Below, one piece after another: positions 17,751-27,343 of a stretch of DNA of 64,000 bases (positions are counted from its first letter, which is position 1; every line of letters starts with the position of its first letter). The translations under genes and the position numbers were made by a program. The DNA is taken from positions 2,395,501 to 2,459,500 of the forward strand of contig NC_013665.1 of assembly GCF_000011005.1 (NCBI RefSeq). The letters are read 5' to 3'. This DNA is from Methanocella paludicola SANAE. Its GTDB lineage: Archaea; Halobacteriota; Methanocellia; Methanocellales; Methanocellaceae. The notes beneath the pieces are model-generated. The model was not told the origin of the DNA. It worked only from the letters and a program-made list of their open reading frames with translations, and made no database searches.

Positions 17751-18723
17751 AATACCCCTCTCCGTCAGCGTGTTTCCTGATGATGGGCTCCAGCCTTTCC
17801 GGGTACCAGCCCATTATCACGTACTTCGGGTACAGCGGGAGCCGCTCCCGCAGCTTCAGGCCCATGGCTTCGAGCTCGTCCAGCGTGGGCCACCTGCACT
17901 CCGGGTTGATGTAGTCCTCGGTGACCGGCGAGATGCCGCCGATGTCGCCCGCGCCAGCCTCCAGGAATTCGAGCAGGTGAGACGTCAGGTTAGGCGGCGC
18001 CTGGAGCTCGATATCGCCCGGTAGTATCTCGCGGGCCATCCTTAAAACACTTATCATGTCATCAACGGTGGGCGGTTCCACGCTGCCCATCCGCGTCTCG
18101 GGCTTGGGCACGAAGTTCTGGACGATGACCTCCTGGATATGGCCGTACTTTTTATGTATATCCCGGATGGCCTCAAGGGACTGGCGGCGGTCGTCCCAGG
18201 TCTCCCCTATGCCGACCAGGATGCCGGTAGTGAACGGTATGCGGAGCTTCCCCGCGCTCTCGATGAACCCGAGGCGGAGCGAGGGCTTTTTCATGGGGCT
18301 CAGCCTGTGGGCAGGCAGGTCCGCCGTCGTCTCCAGCATGAGGCCCATGCTGGCATTGACGTCCTTTAGTCGTTCCAGCTCCCCGTATGGCAGCACGCCG
18401 CCGTTCGTGTGGGGTAGTATGCCAAGCTCGATGGCGTCGAGGCAGAGGTCGTAGACATAATCGGTGAGCGTCTCATACCCGTACCTGTTCAGCTCCTTAA
18501 AGAAAAGGGGATCCGACGGCGAGTCCCCGTATGTGAAAAGCGCCTCCAGGCAGCCCAGGCCTGCGGCCTTCTTGAGCATGGCGTGGGCGATCTCGGGCCG
18601 GATGACGAAGGCCTCACGCGATCCGACGTCCCGCCGGAACCCGCAGTAGCCGCAGTTGTTCCTGCACATGTTCGTGACCGGGACGAACACGTTCCGTGAA
18701 TAGGTGATGAATTCTTTAGACAT
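17743..18723 (-). CDS. cofG: 7,8-didemethyl-8-hydroxy-5-deazariboflavin synthase subunit 1 (CofG)
   Basis: A 326-residue radical SAM enzyme that completes Fo formation after CofH. The cluster motif is CRNNCGYC (CX3CX2C), near residue 19. Family segments include [41 protein letters not shown] and [17 protein letters not shown]. It is the first gene of the cofG-cofH-cofH set. A TATA-like AATAAATATATAC upstream (around 18760-18772) may be its promoter. Confidence 0.95.
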   Translation of the reverse strand: MSKEFITYSRNVFVPVTNMCRNNCGYCGFRRDVGSREAFVIRPEIAHAMLKKAAGLGCLEALFTYGDSPSDPLFFKELNRYGYETLTDYVYDLCLDAIELGILPHTNGGVLPYGELERLKDVNASMGLMLETTADLPAHRLSPMKKPSLRLGFIESAGKLRIPFTTGILVGIGETWDDRRQSLEAIRDIHKKYGHIQEVIVQNFVPKPETRMGSVEPPTVDDMISVLRMAREILPGDIELQAPPNLTSHLLEFLEAGAGDIGGISPVTEDYINPECRWPTLDELEAMGLKLRERLPLYPKYVIMGWYPERLEPIIRKHADGEGYCV

Positions 18724-18865
18724 GTGAAACGCCCGTCTAAGTAACCAACGTTGACCACATAATAAATATATACTTTACTACGTCGCGGGCGGCCAAAGCC
18801 CGGCATTTACACGATGAACGTTTAAAACCTCTGGGATGATAGTTGAATGTAAGGGTGTTTAAGAG

Positions 18866-19801
18866 GTGAATACCGGGGTCAATATTAGGGCTAGCTTTGC
18901 CTTTGTTTTAGCTTGCATTGTCATGGCGGCCAGTGTGCCATCCCCGGCGCTGGGCGCGGCGGCCGAGGCAAGATACGAGGTCGTCGCGGACGGCGTGACA
19001 TACGGGAACGACCTGACCATCACCGGGCTCAACCAGAGCGTGTTCCATCAGCAGACGCTGGCGGCCGCCGACAGGGAGACGGCCGAATTGTCCTTCCCGT
19101 CCGACCTGAAGTTCAGTCCCTCTCAGGGCGTAGACCTGGCGCTCCCATCGATATCGCAAACCAGAGAACAGACGGTGAGCTCGTCCAGCACAGGCTTTTT
19201 CGAGGCGAACATTCCTTTTTACCCGTGCTGTAACTACGGCGCCGCTCCCGTAGGCTTCGGCCAGTTCCGTAAGCCCAGCCCCGTCACGGCGGCCCGGTTC
19301 AGGGGCAGCGCCCTGATGTACCCGGAGATGGTCGTCCGTGGTATCCTCGTCCCTGACCTGGCATACGAGAATAAGAACGTCAACAACTCGATGGTCACCC
19401 TTCCGCCGGCCATGGCAGCCGGGGCCTACGGGGAAGTAGCGACCGTCGCCAATTCCACCCGGGGAGAGACGGCAATTAACAATTCGACGTTCGGGAACCT
19501 CACCCCGCCCTTGATCTTATCCACCCATCGATTCAACTTCGACTCGAACGCGTCGCAAATAAATAATTACAGCATAATGGAGCGAATGTGGCGCAACTCC
19601 CACCTGGCCCACCTCATGGACGTCGCATACGAGGGGGATGCTTCCCTGCCATTCTGGATGGAGCCTTTAAAGCCCACCGAGGCGCTCCAGAGGACGAATC
19701 ACTCCCGGGTGATCAGCTATTCCCTGAATATGACGCAGCCCGGGAAATACCTGACCAGGGCAGGCTGGGACCTCGTGCCGCTGACGCCCGGCGAACTATA
19801 A
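18866..19801 (+). CDS. Secreted protein of unknown function
   Basis: A 311-residue predicted exported protein starting from GTG, with a signal peptide of about 30 residues ending near SPALGAAA. The mature part has many Asn/Ser/Thr sequons, a Cys-Cys pair (FYPCCNYGAAP) near residue 119, and no recognised domain. It sits between cofG (divergent) and cofC (same strand, about 70 bp downstream). Its place inside the F420 cluster may be accidental. I do not recognise a family. Confidence 0.6.
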   Translation: MNTGVNIRASFAFVLACIVMAASVPSPALGAAAEARYEVVADGVTYGNDLTITGLNQSVFHQQTLAAADRETAELSFPSDLKFSPSQGVDLALPSISQTREQTVSSSSTGFFEANIPFYPCCNYGAAPVGFGQFRKPSPVTAARFRGSALMYPEMVVRGILVPDLAYENKNVNNSMVTLPPAMAAGAYGEVATVANSTRGETAINNSTFGNLTPPLILSTHRFNFDSNASQINNYSIMERMWRNSHLAHLMDVAYEGDASLPFWMEPLKPTEALQRTNHSRVISYSLNMTQPGKYLTRAGWDLVPLTPGEL

Positions 19802-19872
19802 AGAGGGGCGGCCTACAAAGCGGCTCCGGATGCCCAAAGTATATAACATTACAATGCTTTTCATAGAATACG

Positions 19873-20535
19873 ATGAAGGCAGTCGTACCCTTTAAGACGG
19901 TAAACGCCAAGTCCCGGCTGTCCGCAGTCCTTACGGCCGACGAGCGGACGAAGCTGGCCCGCCTGATGCTCGACGACATCACGGGCGTGCTCCGCGAGGC
20001 AGGGCTAAAGGTGGTCCTTCTTACGACGGCGCCGTTCAAGTATGACGCAGAGATCGTCGTCAGCGAAAAGGACCTGAATTCCGCGTTGAACGACTTTTTA
20101 AGCTCCGCGTCGGAGCCCGTCATGATCATCATGGCCGACATACCGCTTATCACGGTCAAAAATGTCAGGGACATGCTCGCAAGCCCCGCGGATGTGGTCA
20201 TATCGCCGGGAAGGGGCGGCGGCACGAACGTACAATTCATTAAGGAACCGCAGAAGTACCACGTGGACTATTATGGCGCAAGCTTTTTGGATCACATGCG
20301 CATCGCCGGGGACAGCGGCCTGACGGCAGAGGTCTTCGACTCGTTCAACGCCTCCAGCGACATCGACGAGGCGCAGGATCTGGTCGAGCTGCATATCCAC
20401 GGCAAAGGCAGGGCCGCCGAGTATTTGCGCACATTCATGGCGCTGGACGTGAGCAAGGGCCGCGTTAAAGTTATGAGAGACGTGCAAAAGGTCCCCGAGG
20501 GCAGGCACCCCGGAAGGTCCGTGGCGACCCAGTAA
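19873..20535 (+). CDS. cofC: 2-phospho-L-lactate guanylyltransferase
   Basis: Activates 2-phospholactate (or a related phosphoenolpyruvate-type substrate) with GTP for F420 assembly. The 220-residue nucleotidyltransferase has the N-terminal [17 protein letters not shown] signature loop, the metal/nucleotide strand IIMADIPLI near residue 92, and SPGRGGGTN near 116. The C-terminal [19 protein letters not shown] is also typical. With cofG, cofH and cofE it accounts for most of the dedicated F420 pathway; cofD is not in this window. Confidence 0.93.
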
Positions 20536-20672
20536 CGCTTAAAAGTTATAAACGCCAAATTTTTCGATATTTTGGCTTTTTAATGGATATTATTGCCCTG
20601 GCAGCGGGCGATTGTAAAGGTTTAAATACCTTCGAGTAGACCCTGATTTTATAACCATTAAGGGGGCAAATA

Positions 20673-21560
20673 TTGGCAACTAGTCAAAAAAGGGCATCAT
20701 TTGGCGGGAAGACGGAATTTCTGGCCAGCGCGGAGAAGACGCCGCTGGGCTACTATTTCGCTTTACTGACCATATTTCTCGTCGGAGGCATCTACGCCCT
20801 CGTCGAGTTCGGCGGCATCGTGCCGGAAAAGTCATTACTGCTTATAAGCATTAGCGATGCCCTGCTCATCGTGGGCACCGTTCTGTTCTTATTGACGTCG
20901 CTCTTCGGGTACATCAAGGCCCGGAACCTGCGGATACAGGACGCCATGTTCGGGTTCTCGATGGCGTCGTTCTCGTTCTGCATCGCGGGTGTAGTCTGGG
21001 CGTGGTACAACCTGATCCAGCAGGTAAGGGCGCCGTTCCCCTCGATGGCGGACGTGTTCTTCCTCATCGGCTCCCTGGCGACCATCGCTGCCATATACAG
21101 CGCGACGAGGGCGGTCAGCGAGACGACCGGCCTCAAGGTGGAGCTGAACGTGATAATCATCGTGCTCGCGGTCGTCGCCACGGCGGCCATCGTGGGGACG
21201 TATGCCTCGTTCACGGACATCCTGAGCGGCGGCATGACGCCTAAGGCGATGATATCCATCGCCTATCCGGCCCTCGACATCATCTGCCTGGCCATGGTGT
21301 GCAACCTGATCATACTCTCCTCGGGCCGAAGCGTGTTCGAGTCGCAGCTCGTCATCGCGGCGGGGACGGTCATACTCTCGATATCGCATATCTACTTCTC
21401 GGTCATGGCCTCGATAGGCTATAGCCGCTATGAGCCGCTCGCCATAACGCTCTACGCCGTCGCGTTCATGCTCTTCGCCATCGGCATATCCAGGTACGTC
21501 GACCTGACGAAGTACGACATCGTCATGGACCGGGTGGCCAAGCTCAACCGCAGGCAATAG
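20673..21560 (+). CDS. Eight-helix integral membrane protein, sensor-type
   Basis: A 295-residue protein, apparently starting at TTG 20673 just after an AAGGGGG ribosome site. About eight hydrophobic segments span most of its length. The stretch VVWAWYNLIQQVRAPFPSMADVFFLIG resembles the membrane-sensor region found N-terminal to some bacterial and archaeal signalling enzymes, but no kinase or cyclase domain follows, only a short charged tail. A stand-alone sensor or scaffold is one guess. The function is unknown. Confidence 0.65.
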   Translation: MATSQKRASFGGKTEFLASAEKTPLGYYFALLTIFLVGGIYALVEFGGIVPEKSLLLISISDALLIVGTVLFLLTSLFGYIKARNLRIQDAMFGFSMASFSFCIAGVVWAWYNLIQQVRAPFPSMADVFFLIGSLATIAAIYSATRAVSETTGLKVELNVIIIVLAVVATAAIVGTYASFTDILSGGMTPKAMISIAYPALDIICLAMVCNLIILSSGRSVFESQLVIAAGTVILSISHIYFSVMASIGYSRYEPLAITLYAVAFMLFAIGISRYVDLTKYDIVMDRVAKLNRRQ

Positions 21561-21695
21561 TCCCCTTTTTATATCCTTTTTTATATGCCGCCTTATGGGA
21601 ATAATAGGCAAGCGTAAAAGCCGCTTCTGGCTGAATGCGCATGCTTGAAAAGATATAAATGATATATGCGTGTATTACGTGCGGGTGAAGGTCTA

Positions 21696-22784
21696 ATGGT
21701 CATCACAAAGGACGATATTAAGGATGTCATAAAGCACTATGACACAAATAAAATAACTGTTTGTACAATTGCCAGCCATTCCTCCCTGCACGTCTTCCGC
21801 GGCGCATACGACGAGGGCCTGCGCAGGTGCGCGGTGTGCGCGACGGGAAGAGACGTCCCCTACAGGAGGTTCAGGTCGGCCGATGAGTATATTATCGTCG
21901 ATAAGTTCGCCGATATCATCGATGAGGGCCTCCAGGAAAAGCTCAGGAAAATGAACGCGATCATCATACCTCACGGCTCATTCGTCGCCTACGTGGGCCT
22001 GGAGAACATCGAGAACAAGTTCAAGGTGCCCATACTGGGCAACCGTAATATCCTCAGGTGGGAGGCGGAGAGGGAGCGCGTCACCAGGCTGTTCGAGGCC
22101 GCGAACATCCGCAAGCCGCAGAAGATCTTCGGCCCGGACAAGATCGACAGGCCGTGCATGGTCAAGTTCCCCGGTGCAAGGGGCGGCAGGGGATACTTCG
22201 TCACCGACTCTCCGGCGGGCTTCGACGAGAAGATCAAGCTCATGGTCAAGAAGGGCTGGCTGACCGAAGAGGACCGGGACAGGGCACACATCGAGGAGTA
22301 CGTCGCGGGCGACATCTACTGCATGCACTACTTCTACTCACAGCTGACAAACGAGGTCGAGATGCTGGGCATGGACAGGAGGCACGAGGCGAACATCGAC
22401 GGCCTCGTGAGGATCCCGGCCAAAGACCAGATAGAAGCGGGCCTTCAGCCCACCTACGTGGTCACGGGCAACTTCCCGGTGGTCGCCAGAGAGTCACTTC
22501 TCGACCAGGCGTTCGCGATGGGCGACCGGCTGGCCGATGTGGCCAAGAAGATGGTGCCCCCGGGACTGCTGGGAGCGTTCTGCATCCAGACGATGTGCAC
22601 CGATAACCTGGAGTTCGTCGCCTTTGAGATCTCCGCCAGGCAGGACGGCGGCACGAACACGTTCATGGACGGCTCGCCCTACTCCTATCTGAGGTACGGC
22701 CCCGGCATGAGCATGGGCCGACGCTACTGCATGGAGATCAAAGAGGCCATCAAGCAGGACCGTCTCATCGATATCCTGACTTAA
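21696..22784 (+). CDS. purP: 5-formaminoimidazole-4-carboxamide ribonucleotide synthetase (PurP), copy 1
   Basis: Archaeal ATP- and formate-dependent enzyme converting AICAR to FAICAR in purine synthesis. It has 362 residues and an ATP-grasp fold. Typical PurP segments are [14 protein letters not shown] near the start, [12 protein letters not shown], the nucleotide loop [11 protein letters not shown], and the C-terminal [12 protein letters not shown] with SMGRR. ATG 21696 follows a GGGTGAAGG ribosome site. An in-frame ATG at 21666 adds ten residues. Two further paralogues lie at 46.3-48.5 kb, and this copy resembles the third more than the second. Confidence 0.93.
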   Translation: MVITKDDIKDVIKHYDTNKITVCTIASHSSLHVFRGAYDEGLRRCAVCATGRDVPYRRFRSADEYIIVDKFADIIDEGLQEKLRKMNAIIIPHGSFVAYVGLENIENKFKVPILGNRNILRWEAERERVTRLFEAANIRKPQKIFGPDKIDRPCMVKFPGARGGRGYFVTDSPAGFDEKIKLMVKKGWLTEEDRDRAHIEEYVAGDIYCMHYFYSQLTNEVEMLGMDRRHEANIDGLVRIPAKDQIEAGLQPTYVVTGNFPVVARESLLDQAFAMGDRLADVAKKMVPPGLLGAFCIQTMCTDNLEFVAFEISARQDGGTNTFMDGSPYSYLRYGPGMSMGRRYCMEIKEAIKQDRLIDILT

Positions 22785-22789
22785 GTTGC

Positions 22790-22819
22790 GGGGCGCTTGC
22801 GCTCCGTTATTCCTTTTTT
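22790..22819 (+). terminator. Hairpin plus T-run after purP
   Basis: Stem GGGGCGC-TT-GCGCTCC (7 bp including one G-T pair), followed by TTATTCC and a run of seven T residues. It is placed just after the purP stop codon, so it is likely the terminator. It abuts the fold-back repeat element that begins at about 22821. Confidence 0.55.
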
Positions 22820-22820
22820 A

Positions 22821-23248
22821 GTTCTTGTGCGTTTTTTAATATGATGTATTGCTTTAGCTGATACGGATTTCCGCCTTTTCACATTGTGCCGTCTTAGGTG
22901 TGTCCTTAACCACAGAGACACCGGGCCCACTGAGTTTCACAGAGATTCTTTTATATACGAGTCACAGAGCGCACAGAGGACGGGTTTATAACATTCCTGG
23001 GGCACAGAGTCGTTAGAGGCACTGGCGAGGATAAACCTGCTAAATTGTTTATTGGTCAACCGTGCCTCAATAAACTCTGTGCCCCAGATAAGCCAATAAA
23101 CCGGGCTCTGTGGCCTCTGTGACTCAAATAATTAAAAAAAGAACTCTGTGAAACTCCTGTGCGCTCTGCGCCCCTGTGGTTAAGGACACTCAATGACGGC
23201 ATAACGTGAAAGGATAAAAATGTTTAGCCAAAAATCGTAGAAGAGCCA
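22821..23248 (+). repeat. Dispersed fold-back element, copy 1
   Basis: About 430 bp that can be aligned end to end with the copies at 44325-44748 (same orientation) and 51451-51891 (opposite orientation). Near-terminal inverted arms run from TGCCGTC...GTGTCC...ACCACAG on the left to CTGTGGTTAAGGACACTC...GACGGCA on the right. Between them, many CACAGAG words on the left pair with CTCTGTG words on the right, so one strand folds into a long imperfect hairpin. No ORF or transposase is present. It lies between convergent purP and the DUF362 gene. Confidence 0.8.
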
Positions 23249-23253
23249 CTTTT

Positions 23254-24174
23254 TTAAACGCTTGAGATATGATATTCCTTAAAACCCTCGCCCTGCTCGC
23301 TCATCTCTTTCTTAATGGCAGCGCAGATCTCGCCGGCCTCCTCGTTGACCGGCACCAGCTCGACCTCGTCAGGCCCCTTCGCGCCCAGGCCCAGCTCTAC
23401 TGCCCGGGCGATCTGCTCCTGCTTAAAGACCGGCCCTGCAGCGACCTCGGGCGTCGTCCCGTACACCCTGAGTATCGAGACACCTGTGGCGTCCAGCGCC
23501 ACCCGGTCGGACGACGCCAGCATCACGCCCGGCTCGATGAGCGTGCCTGCCTCCGGGCCGCCCTTAGAGAAGCCCTTGATGCCGTCCATGATGACGAATG
23601 ACGGCCGGTAGGCGGCGTTGATCTCGGCGATCATGAGCCGCTGGTATGGGGAGCCGTGGAGCTCATACATGTAGTTATAGCGGTCTGAGGGGTCGTACTT
23701 TGCGACCATGCCCACGCTGTTCTTCAGGGACATCGTGAAGTGGCCCCCGAAGCGGTGGGTCTTGAGGCAGCAGGTAGTAACGACCGCGTCGGCATCCCGG
23801 AAAACATCGGGGAACATATAGCCCCGGTTCCAGTGGCTTCCCGGAGGAGCCTCTTTTTTCCAGTGCTCCCGGCCAAGCCCGTCTAGCACTTCTACTTTGA
23901 AACCGTACTTCTGCGCCAGGCTCAGCACGCCCATCTCGTAGAGCACGTCCCGGGTGATGCCCATGCCGCTCCTCTCGGCCAGCGTGACATGCATGCCCTT
24001 CAGGCTTTCCACGATGGCCGCCAGCGTATCCGGGTGAGTCGAGGCAGGGAAGGGGTCGGCGCTATTAAAATTAGCCTTAACGGCAATATTTTTTCCCGGG
24101 GCGGAGAAATGCCCGATGAGCTCACTTACGCCCCGCTTCCGGTCGTTCGTCCTGACCACGAATACCTGCGACAT
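23254..24174 (-). CDS. DUF362 domain protein
   Basis: A 306-residue DUF362-family protein with segments such as VKANFNSADPFPASTHPDTLAAIVESL, DADAVVTTCCLKTH and NSVGMVAKYDP. Related archaeal and bacterial proteins are often iron-sulfur associated, but this one has no ferredoxin motif. The Cys pair in TTCCLKTH, near residue 133, is the most notable feature. The function is not established. It is divergent from glnA, with about 165 bp between the genes. Confidence 0.8.
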   Translation of the reverse strand: MSQVFVVRTNDRKRGVSELIGHFSAPGKNIAVKANFNSADPFPASTHPDTLAAIVESLKGMHVTLAERSGMGITRDVLYEMGVLSLAQKYGFKVEVLDGLGREHWKKEAPPGSHWNRGYMFPDVFRDADAVVTTCCLKTHRFGGHFTMSLKNSVGMVAKYDPSDRYNYMYELHGSPYQRLMIAEINAAYRPSFVIMDGIKGFSKGGPEAGTLIEPGVMLASSDRVALDATGVSILRVYGTTPEVAAGPVFKQEQIARAVELGLGAKGPDEVELVPVNEEAGEICAAIKKEMSEQGEGFKEYHISSV

Positions 24175-24257
24175 ACATCAAAATATCCGGGCTCCGTCAC
24201 GATAAGCGTTGCACCACTGATTTCACACTATTAAGCGCCAGTAGTTATGGCAACTTT

Positions 24258-24309
24258 TATATATACGGACTAGGCAATATACTTCACAGTCGGAAGCATA
24301 CTTCCGACT
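24258..24309 (+). promoter_or_regulatory. glnA promoter with NrpR-type operator
   Basis: A TATA box (TTTATATATA, about 24257-24266) is followed by a perfect palindrome with a 9-bp arm on each side of CATA (24288-24309). Inside it lies GGAA-N6-TTCC (24292-24305), matching the operator known for the nitrogen repressor NrpR in methanogens. The site sits about 25-50 bases downstream of the TATA box, covering the expected transcription start, a position suited to repression when nitrogen is sufficient. Confidence 0.75.
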
Positions 24310-24338
24310 ATGAACAGGCGAGTTGGTGAAGTTTTCCT

Positions 24339-25781
24339 ATGGCATCCGACAACATGAAGAAACTCAAGGAAATCATAACGAAAAACAAGATCAAGTACGT
24401 TGATTACAAGTTCATCGATGTCCCCGGCACCTGGCAGCACAAGACCCATCCCATCAGCGAGCTGGACGAGGACATATTCAAGTATGGCACCGGCTTCGAC
24501 GGCTCGAGCATCCGCGGCTTCCAGGGCATCGAGGAAAGCGACATGCTCCTCATACCCGACGCGGACACGGCGTTCCTGGACCCCTTCATCCGGGAGCCGA
24601 CGCTTTCGCTTACCTGCGACGTTTGCGACCCCGACGGCATCAAGCCGTACCACCGGGACCCGAGGTATATCGCGAAGAAGGCCGAGAAGTACATGGCCAC
24701 CACCGGCATCGCCGACGCGGCGTACTTCGGCCCCGAGCTGGAATTCTTTATCTTCGACGACGTCCAGTTCGACGTCCTCACACCTTATAAGGGCATGAGC
24801 TACTCGATCAACTCCGACGAGGGCATCTGGAACTCCAACCACAACTCCACCCCCAACCTGGGCCACCGGCCGAGGTTCAAGGAGGGCTACTTCCCGGTCG
24901 CCCCGACCGACACCCAGACCGACATCCGGAACGAGATGGTCAGCACCATGATGGACATCGGCATGAAGGTCGAGCTGCACCACCACGAGGTGGCCACGGC
25001 CGGCCAGGCCGAGATCGGCATCCGGTTCAATACCCTCACGAAGATCGCGGACCAGACCCTGATGTACAAGTACGTCGTCAAGAACATCGCCCAGAAGAAT
25101 GGCAAGACGGCCACCTTCATGCCGAAGCCCCTGTTCGGCGACAACGGGAGCGGCATGCACACCCACCAGAGCCTGTGGAAGGGCGGCAAGCCCCTGTTCT
25201 TCGACAAGGACGGCTATGGCATGCTCTCGAAGACCGCGTTGTACTACATCGGCGGCCTGCTGACGCACGCCCACTCGCTGCTCGGCTTCTGCAGCCCCAG
25301 CACCAACTCGTACAAGAGGCTCGTGCCCGGCTACGAGGCGCCCGTGAACCTGGTCTTCTCGAGCAGGAACAGGAGCGCCGCGGTACGCATTCCCATGTAC
25401 TCGGACAACCCGAAGACCAAGCGCATCGAGTTCCGACCTCCCGACGCCACCTGCAACCCGTACCTGGCCTTCGCCGCCATGCTCATGGCCGGCCTCGACG
25501 GCATCCAGAAGAAGATCGACCCGACCAAGGCAGGGTTCGGCCCCATCAACAAGAACATTTATCACCTGCCCGAGGCCGAGAAGGCGAAGATCAAGTCGGT
25601 TCCCGGCTCGCTGGACGAGGCGCTCACCGCGCTGGAGAACGACCACGAGTACCTCACGAAGGGCGGCGTGTTCACCGAGGACTTAATCGGCGCCTGGGTG
25701 GACTACAAGCGTAATACGGAGATCGACCCTGTGAAGATCAGGACTCACCCGTACGAGCTGTACCTTTACTACGATGCATGA
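24339..25781 (+). CDS. glnA: Glutamine synthetase type I (longer form)
   Basis: Makes glutamine from glutamate, ammonia and ATP. The 480-residue class I enzyme shows FDGSSIRGFQGIEESDM, the metal-binding GPELEFF near residue 130, HHHEVATAGQAEIGIRF near 213, and the ATP-site-adjacent [16 protein letters not shown]. Near residue 410, NKNIYHLPEAEK resembles the region of the adenylylated tyrosine in GSI-beta enzymes; whether it is modified here cannot be told. An NrpR-like operator precedes it. It differs from the shorter GS at 44.8 kb by an insertion near residues 150-175 and other changes. Confidence 0.95.
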   Translation: MASDNMKKLKEIITKNKIKYVDYKFIDVPGTWQHKTHPISELDEDIFKYGTGFDGSSIRGFQGIEESDMLLIPDADTAFLDPFIREPTLSLTCDVCDPDGIKPYHRDPRYIAKKAEKYMATTGIADAAYFGPELEFFIFDDVQFDVLTPYKGMSYSINSDEGIWNSNHNSTPNLGHRPRFKEGYFPVAPTDTQTDIRNEMVSTMMDIGMKVELHHHEVATAGQAEIGIRFNTLTKIADQTLMYKYVVKNIAQKNGKTATFMPKPLFGDNGSGMHTHQSLWKGGKPLFFDKDGYGMLSKTALYYIGGLLTHAHSLLGFCSPSTNSYKRLVPGYEAPVNLVFSSRNRSAAVRIPMYSDNPKTKRIEFRPPDATCNPYLAFAAMLMAGLDGIQKKIDPTKAGFGPINKNIYHLPEAEKAKIKSVPGSLDEALTALENDHEYLTKGGVFTEDLIGAWVDYKRNTEIDPVKIRTHPYELYLYYDA

Positions 25782-25784
25782 TAC

Positions 25785-25814
25785 GGTGGATTTTCATCCA
25801 CCTTTCTCTTTTTA
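25785..25814 (+). terminator. glnA terminator hairpin
   Basis: Perfect 7-bp stem GGTGGAT-TTTC-ATCCACC followed by a pyrimidine tract with a run of five T residues. It begins four bases after the glnA stop codon. Confidence 0.7.
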
Positions 25815-25860
25815 CTTCTTTTCCGTAAAATGTATATGCCCGTAACGTGATACGTATATC

Positions 25861-25922
25861 GGCGATGAAGCTCGCCGTGCTCTTATGCAGAACCGCCGCA
25901 CGGACTGCGACTAATGGCTTCT
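25861..25922 (+). promoter_or_regulatory. Structured leader element, copy A (upstream of Nudix 1)
   Basis: Hairpin GGCGA-TGAAGC-TCGCC, then a middle part with the invariant AACCGCCGC, then CTAATGGCTTCT. The loop GAAGC can pair with the distal GCTTC. A TATA-like TGTATATG lies about 30 bases upstream (25831-25838), so the element should start at or next to the transcript 5' end. The Nudix ATG is 45 bases downstream, and its GGAAG ribosome site could compete with the loop for pairing to CTTC. Confidence 0.7.
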
Positions 25923-25967
25923 GTTCGTTAAAAATGCCTTTTGGCGATAATGACGGAAGTGAAATAG

Positions 25968-26441
25968 ATGGCTGAAAAATTTATCGTAGGCTGTTACGGC
26001 CTCGTGTTCGACGGCGGGAATCTGCTGATGGTCAAACAGCGCTCCGGCCACTGGGCCGGCAAATGGATCCTGCCCGGCGGCAAACTGGAGATCGGAGAAA
26101 GCTTTGAACAGTGTATCGAGCGCGAAGTTTTCGAGGAGACGTTTTGCAGGGTAAAGGCGGTGAGACAGTTGAGCGCCGTAGCGTCCTATAGCCCGGACTC
26201 CGCCTTCGAAAAGCAGGTCGTCCTCGTCTTCTACCTGTGCAAGCTCCTCGAAGGCGAGCCGAAGAAAGGCGACGGCGTCGACGCCGCAAGCTGGGTGGAC
26301 GTGAGCCGGTTCGAGCACATGGCCGGAGCGGACATGGTCCCTGCCCGGATATTCAACGTCGTCTCGGACCTGTGCGCTAAAAAGTCTTTCCCGGCGGTGA
26401 CCTTCGACTTTTGCGAGGCGGCATCGATGGCGGGCAGGTGA
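25968..26441 (+). CDS. Nudix hydrolase (active-site intact)
   Basis: A 157-residue protein of the Nudix superfamily, which cleaves nucleoside diphosphates linked to other moieties. The Nudix box at about residues 38-60 reads GKLEIGE...REVFEET, keeping the Arg-Glu and Glu-Glu metal-binding positions, although the usual Gly near the end is Phe. The substrate is unknown. It has a closely related but degenerate paralogue at 38.7 kb, and both are preceded by the same leader element. The next gene starts four bases after its stop. Confidence 0.88.
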   Translation: MAEKFIVGCYGLVFDGGNLLMVKQRSGHWAGKWILPGGKLEIGESFEQCIEREVFEETFCRVKAVRQLSAVASYSPDSAFEKQVVLVFYLCKLLEGEPKKGDGVDAASWVDVSRFEHMAGADMVPARIFNVVSDLCAKKSFPAVTFDFCEAASMAGR

Positions 26442-26445
26442 GCGC

Positions 26446-27294
26446 ATGATGACGGCTCACGTGTTACCGCTCATGAGTTATATTGATGCGCGATCGCTGG
26501 CCGATTACCTCCTTAAGCGGCGAAACCCGGATGGCGGATTTTGCCATTATAGCCTGGACGAGTCGAACCTGAACGATACGGCGTATGCGATCCTCATCCT
26601 GGACATGCTCGGCCGGCTTCCGCAGGACGACAGGACCGTCGAGTATGTTCGCTCCTTCCAGCGTGCCGACGGCAGCTATAACAGCCCCTATTCGGCATGG
26701 TGCGCGCTAAAGGCCCTTAAGATCATGGACTCGGAGCCGAAGTACGGCCTCGAGGAGTATGTCCGGCAGCTCCTGCGAAAGCACACCATACCTGAGGAAG
26801 TATACATCGAAAGGCTGAGCATATTCGAATCGTCGTTCTACCTGGCGGGCATTCTGGAGCTGATAGGGCGCCCCGGGCTGTGCGACGATATCGCCGCAGC
26901 CGTTCTCGAGTATCGCATGCCGGATGGCAGCTTCGGCCGGAGCGATCCGGGCATTATATCCACGTACCATGCGCTCTCCATACTTCGGTCCGCCGGAAAG
27001 CCGATGGGCGAGTTTGGGGATTCGGCGGACTTCATCGCCGCCCGTGCCGTGGGCAGCGGCGGATTCACGAAAAAGCCCCTGGCCGGCCTCGCCTTCATGG
27101 ATGAGACGTACTATGCCCTTATGACGCTCGAAATGCTCGGCAAAAGGCCGGATCATGTCAGGGAGACGATCGGCTTCGTTGTCGATTGCCAGAACGAGAA
27201 CGGCGGCTTTCGCAGGGCGAGGGCATCGGGCATCTCCGGCTTCGATACCTCGTACTATGCGGTCCAGTCGTTGCGGACACTGATAAAATCTTAG
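26446..27294 (+). CDS. Prenyltransferase/terpene-cyclase-fold repeat protein
   Basis: A 282-residue alpha/alpha-barrel protein with repeated QF-type motifs: NPDGGFCHY, RADGSYNS, MPDGSFGRS, VGSGGFTK and NENGGFRRA. These match protein geranylgeranyl/farnesyltransferase beta subunits and squalene cyclases. It lacks the DXDD motif of cyclases, and I could not confirm a full zinc site. Archaeal proteins of this kind have no established reaction. It appears cotranscribed with the Nudix gene, which could hint at isoprenoid diphosphate chemistry, but that is speculative. Confidence 0.75.
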   Translation: MMTAHVLPLMSYIDARSLADYLLKRRNPDGGFCHYSLDESNLNDTAYAILILDMLGRLPQDDRTVEYVRSFQRADGSYNSPYSAWCALKALKIMDSEPKYGLEEYVRQLLRKHTIPEEVYIERLSIFESSFYLAGILELIGRPGLCDDIAAAVLEYRMPDGSFGRSDPGIISTYHALSILRSAGKPMGEFGDSADFIAARAVGSGGFTKKPLAGLAFMDETYYALMTLEMLGKRPDHVRETIGFVVDCQNENGGFRRARASGISGFDTSYYAVQSLRTLIKS

Positions 27295-27343
27295 AACGCG
27301 GATTATAATATTCGAATGTTAATGTTAATGGATGTGATTCATT

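Noticed and set aside
22880-23190. Repeated CACAGAG words considered as a CRISPR array
   Set aside because: The words are too short, irregularly spaced, and become complementary CTCTGTG words in the second half, so this is a fold-back element rather than repeat-spacer units.
24270-25646. Long minus-strand open frame opposite glutamine synthetase
   Set aside because: It is the complement of a strongly biased real gene, is rich in Val/Asp/Arg repeats typical of antisense frames, and has no recognisable domain.
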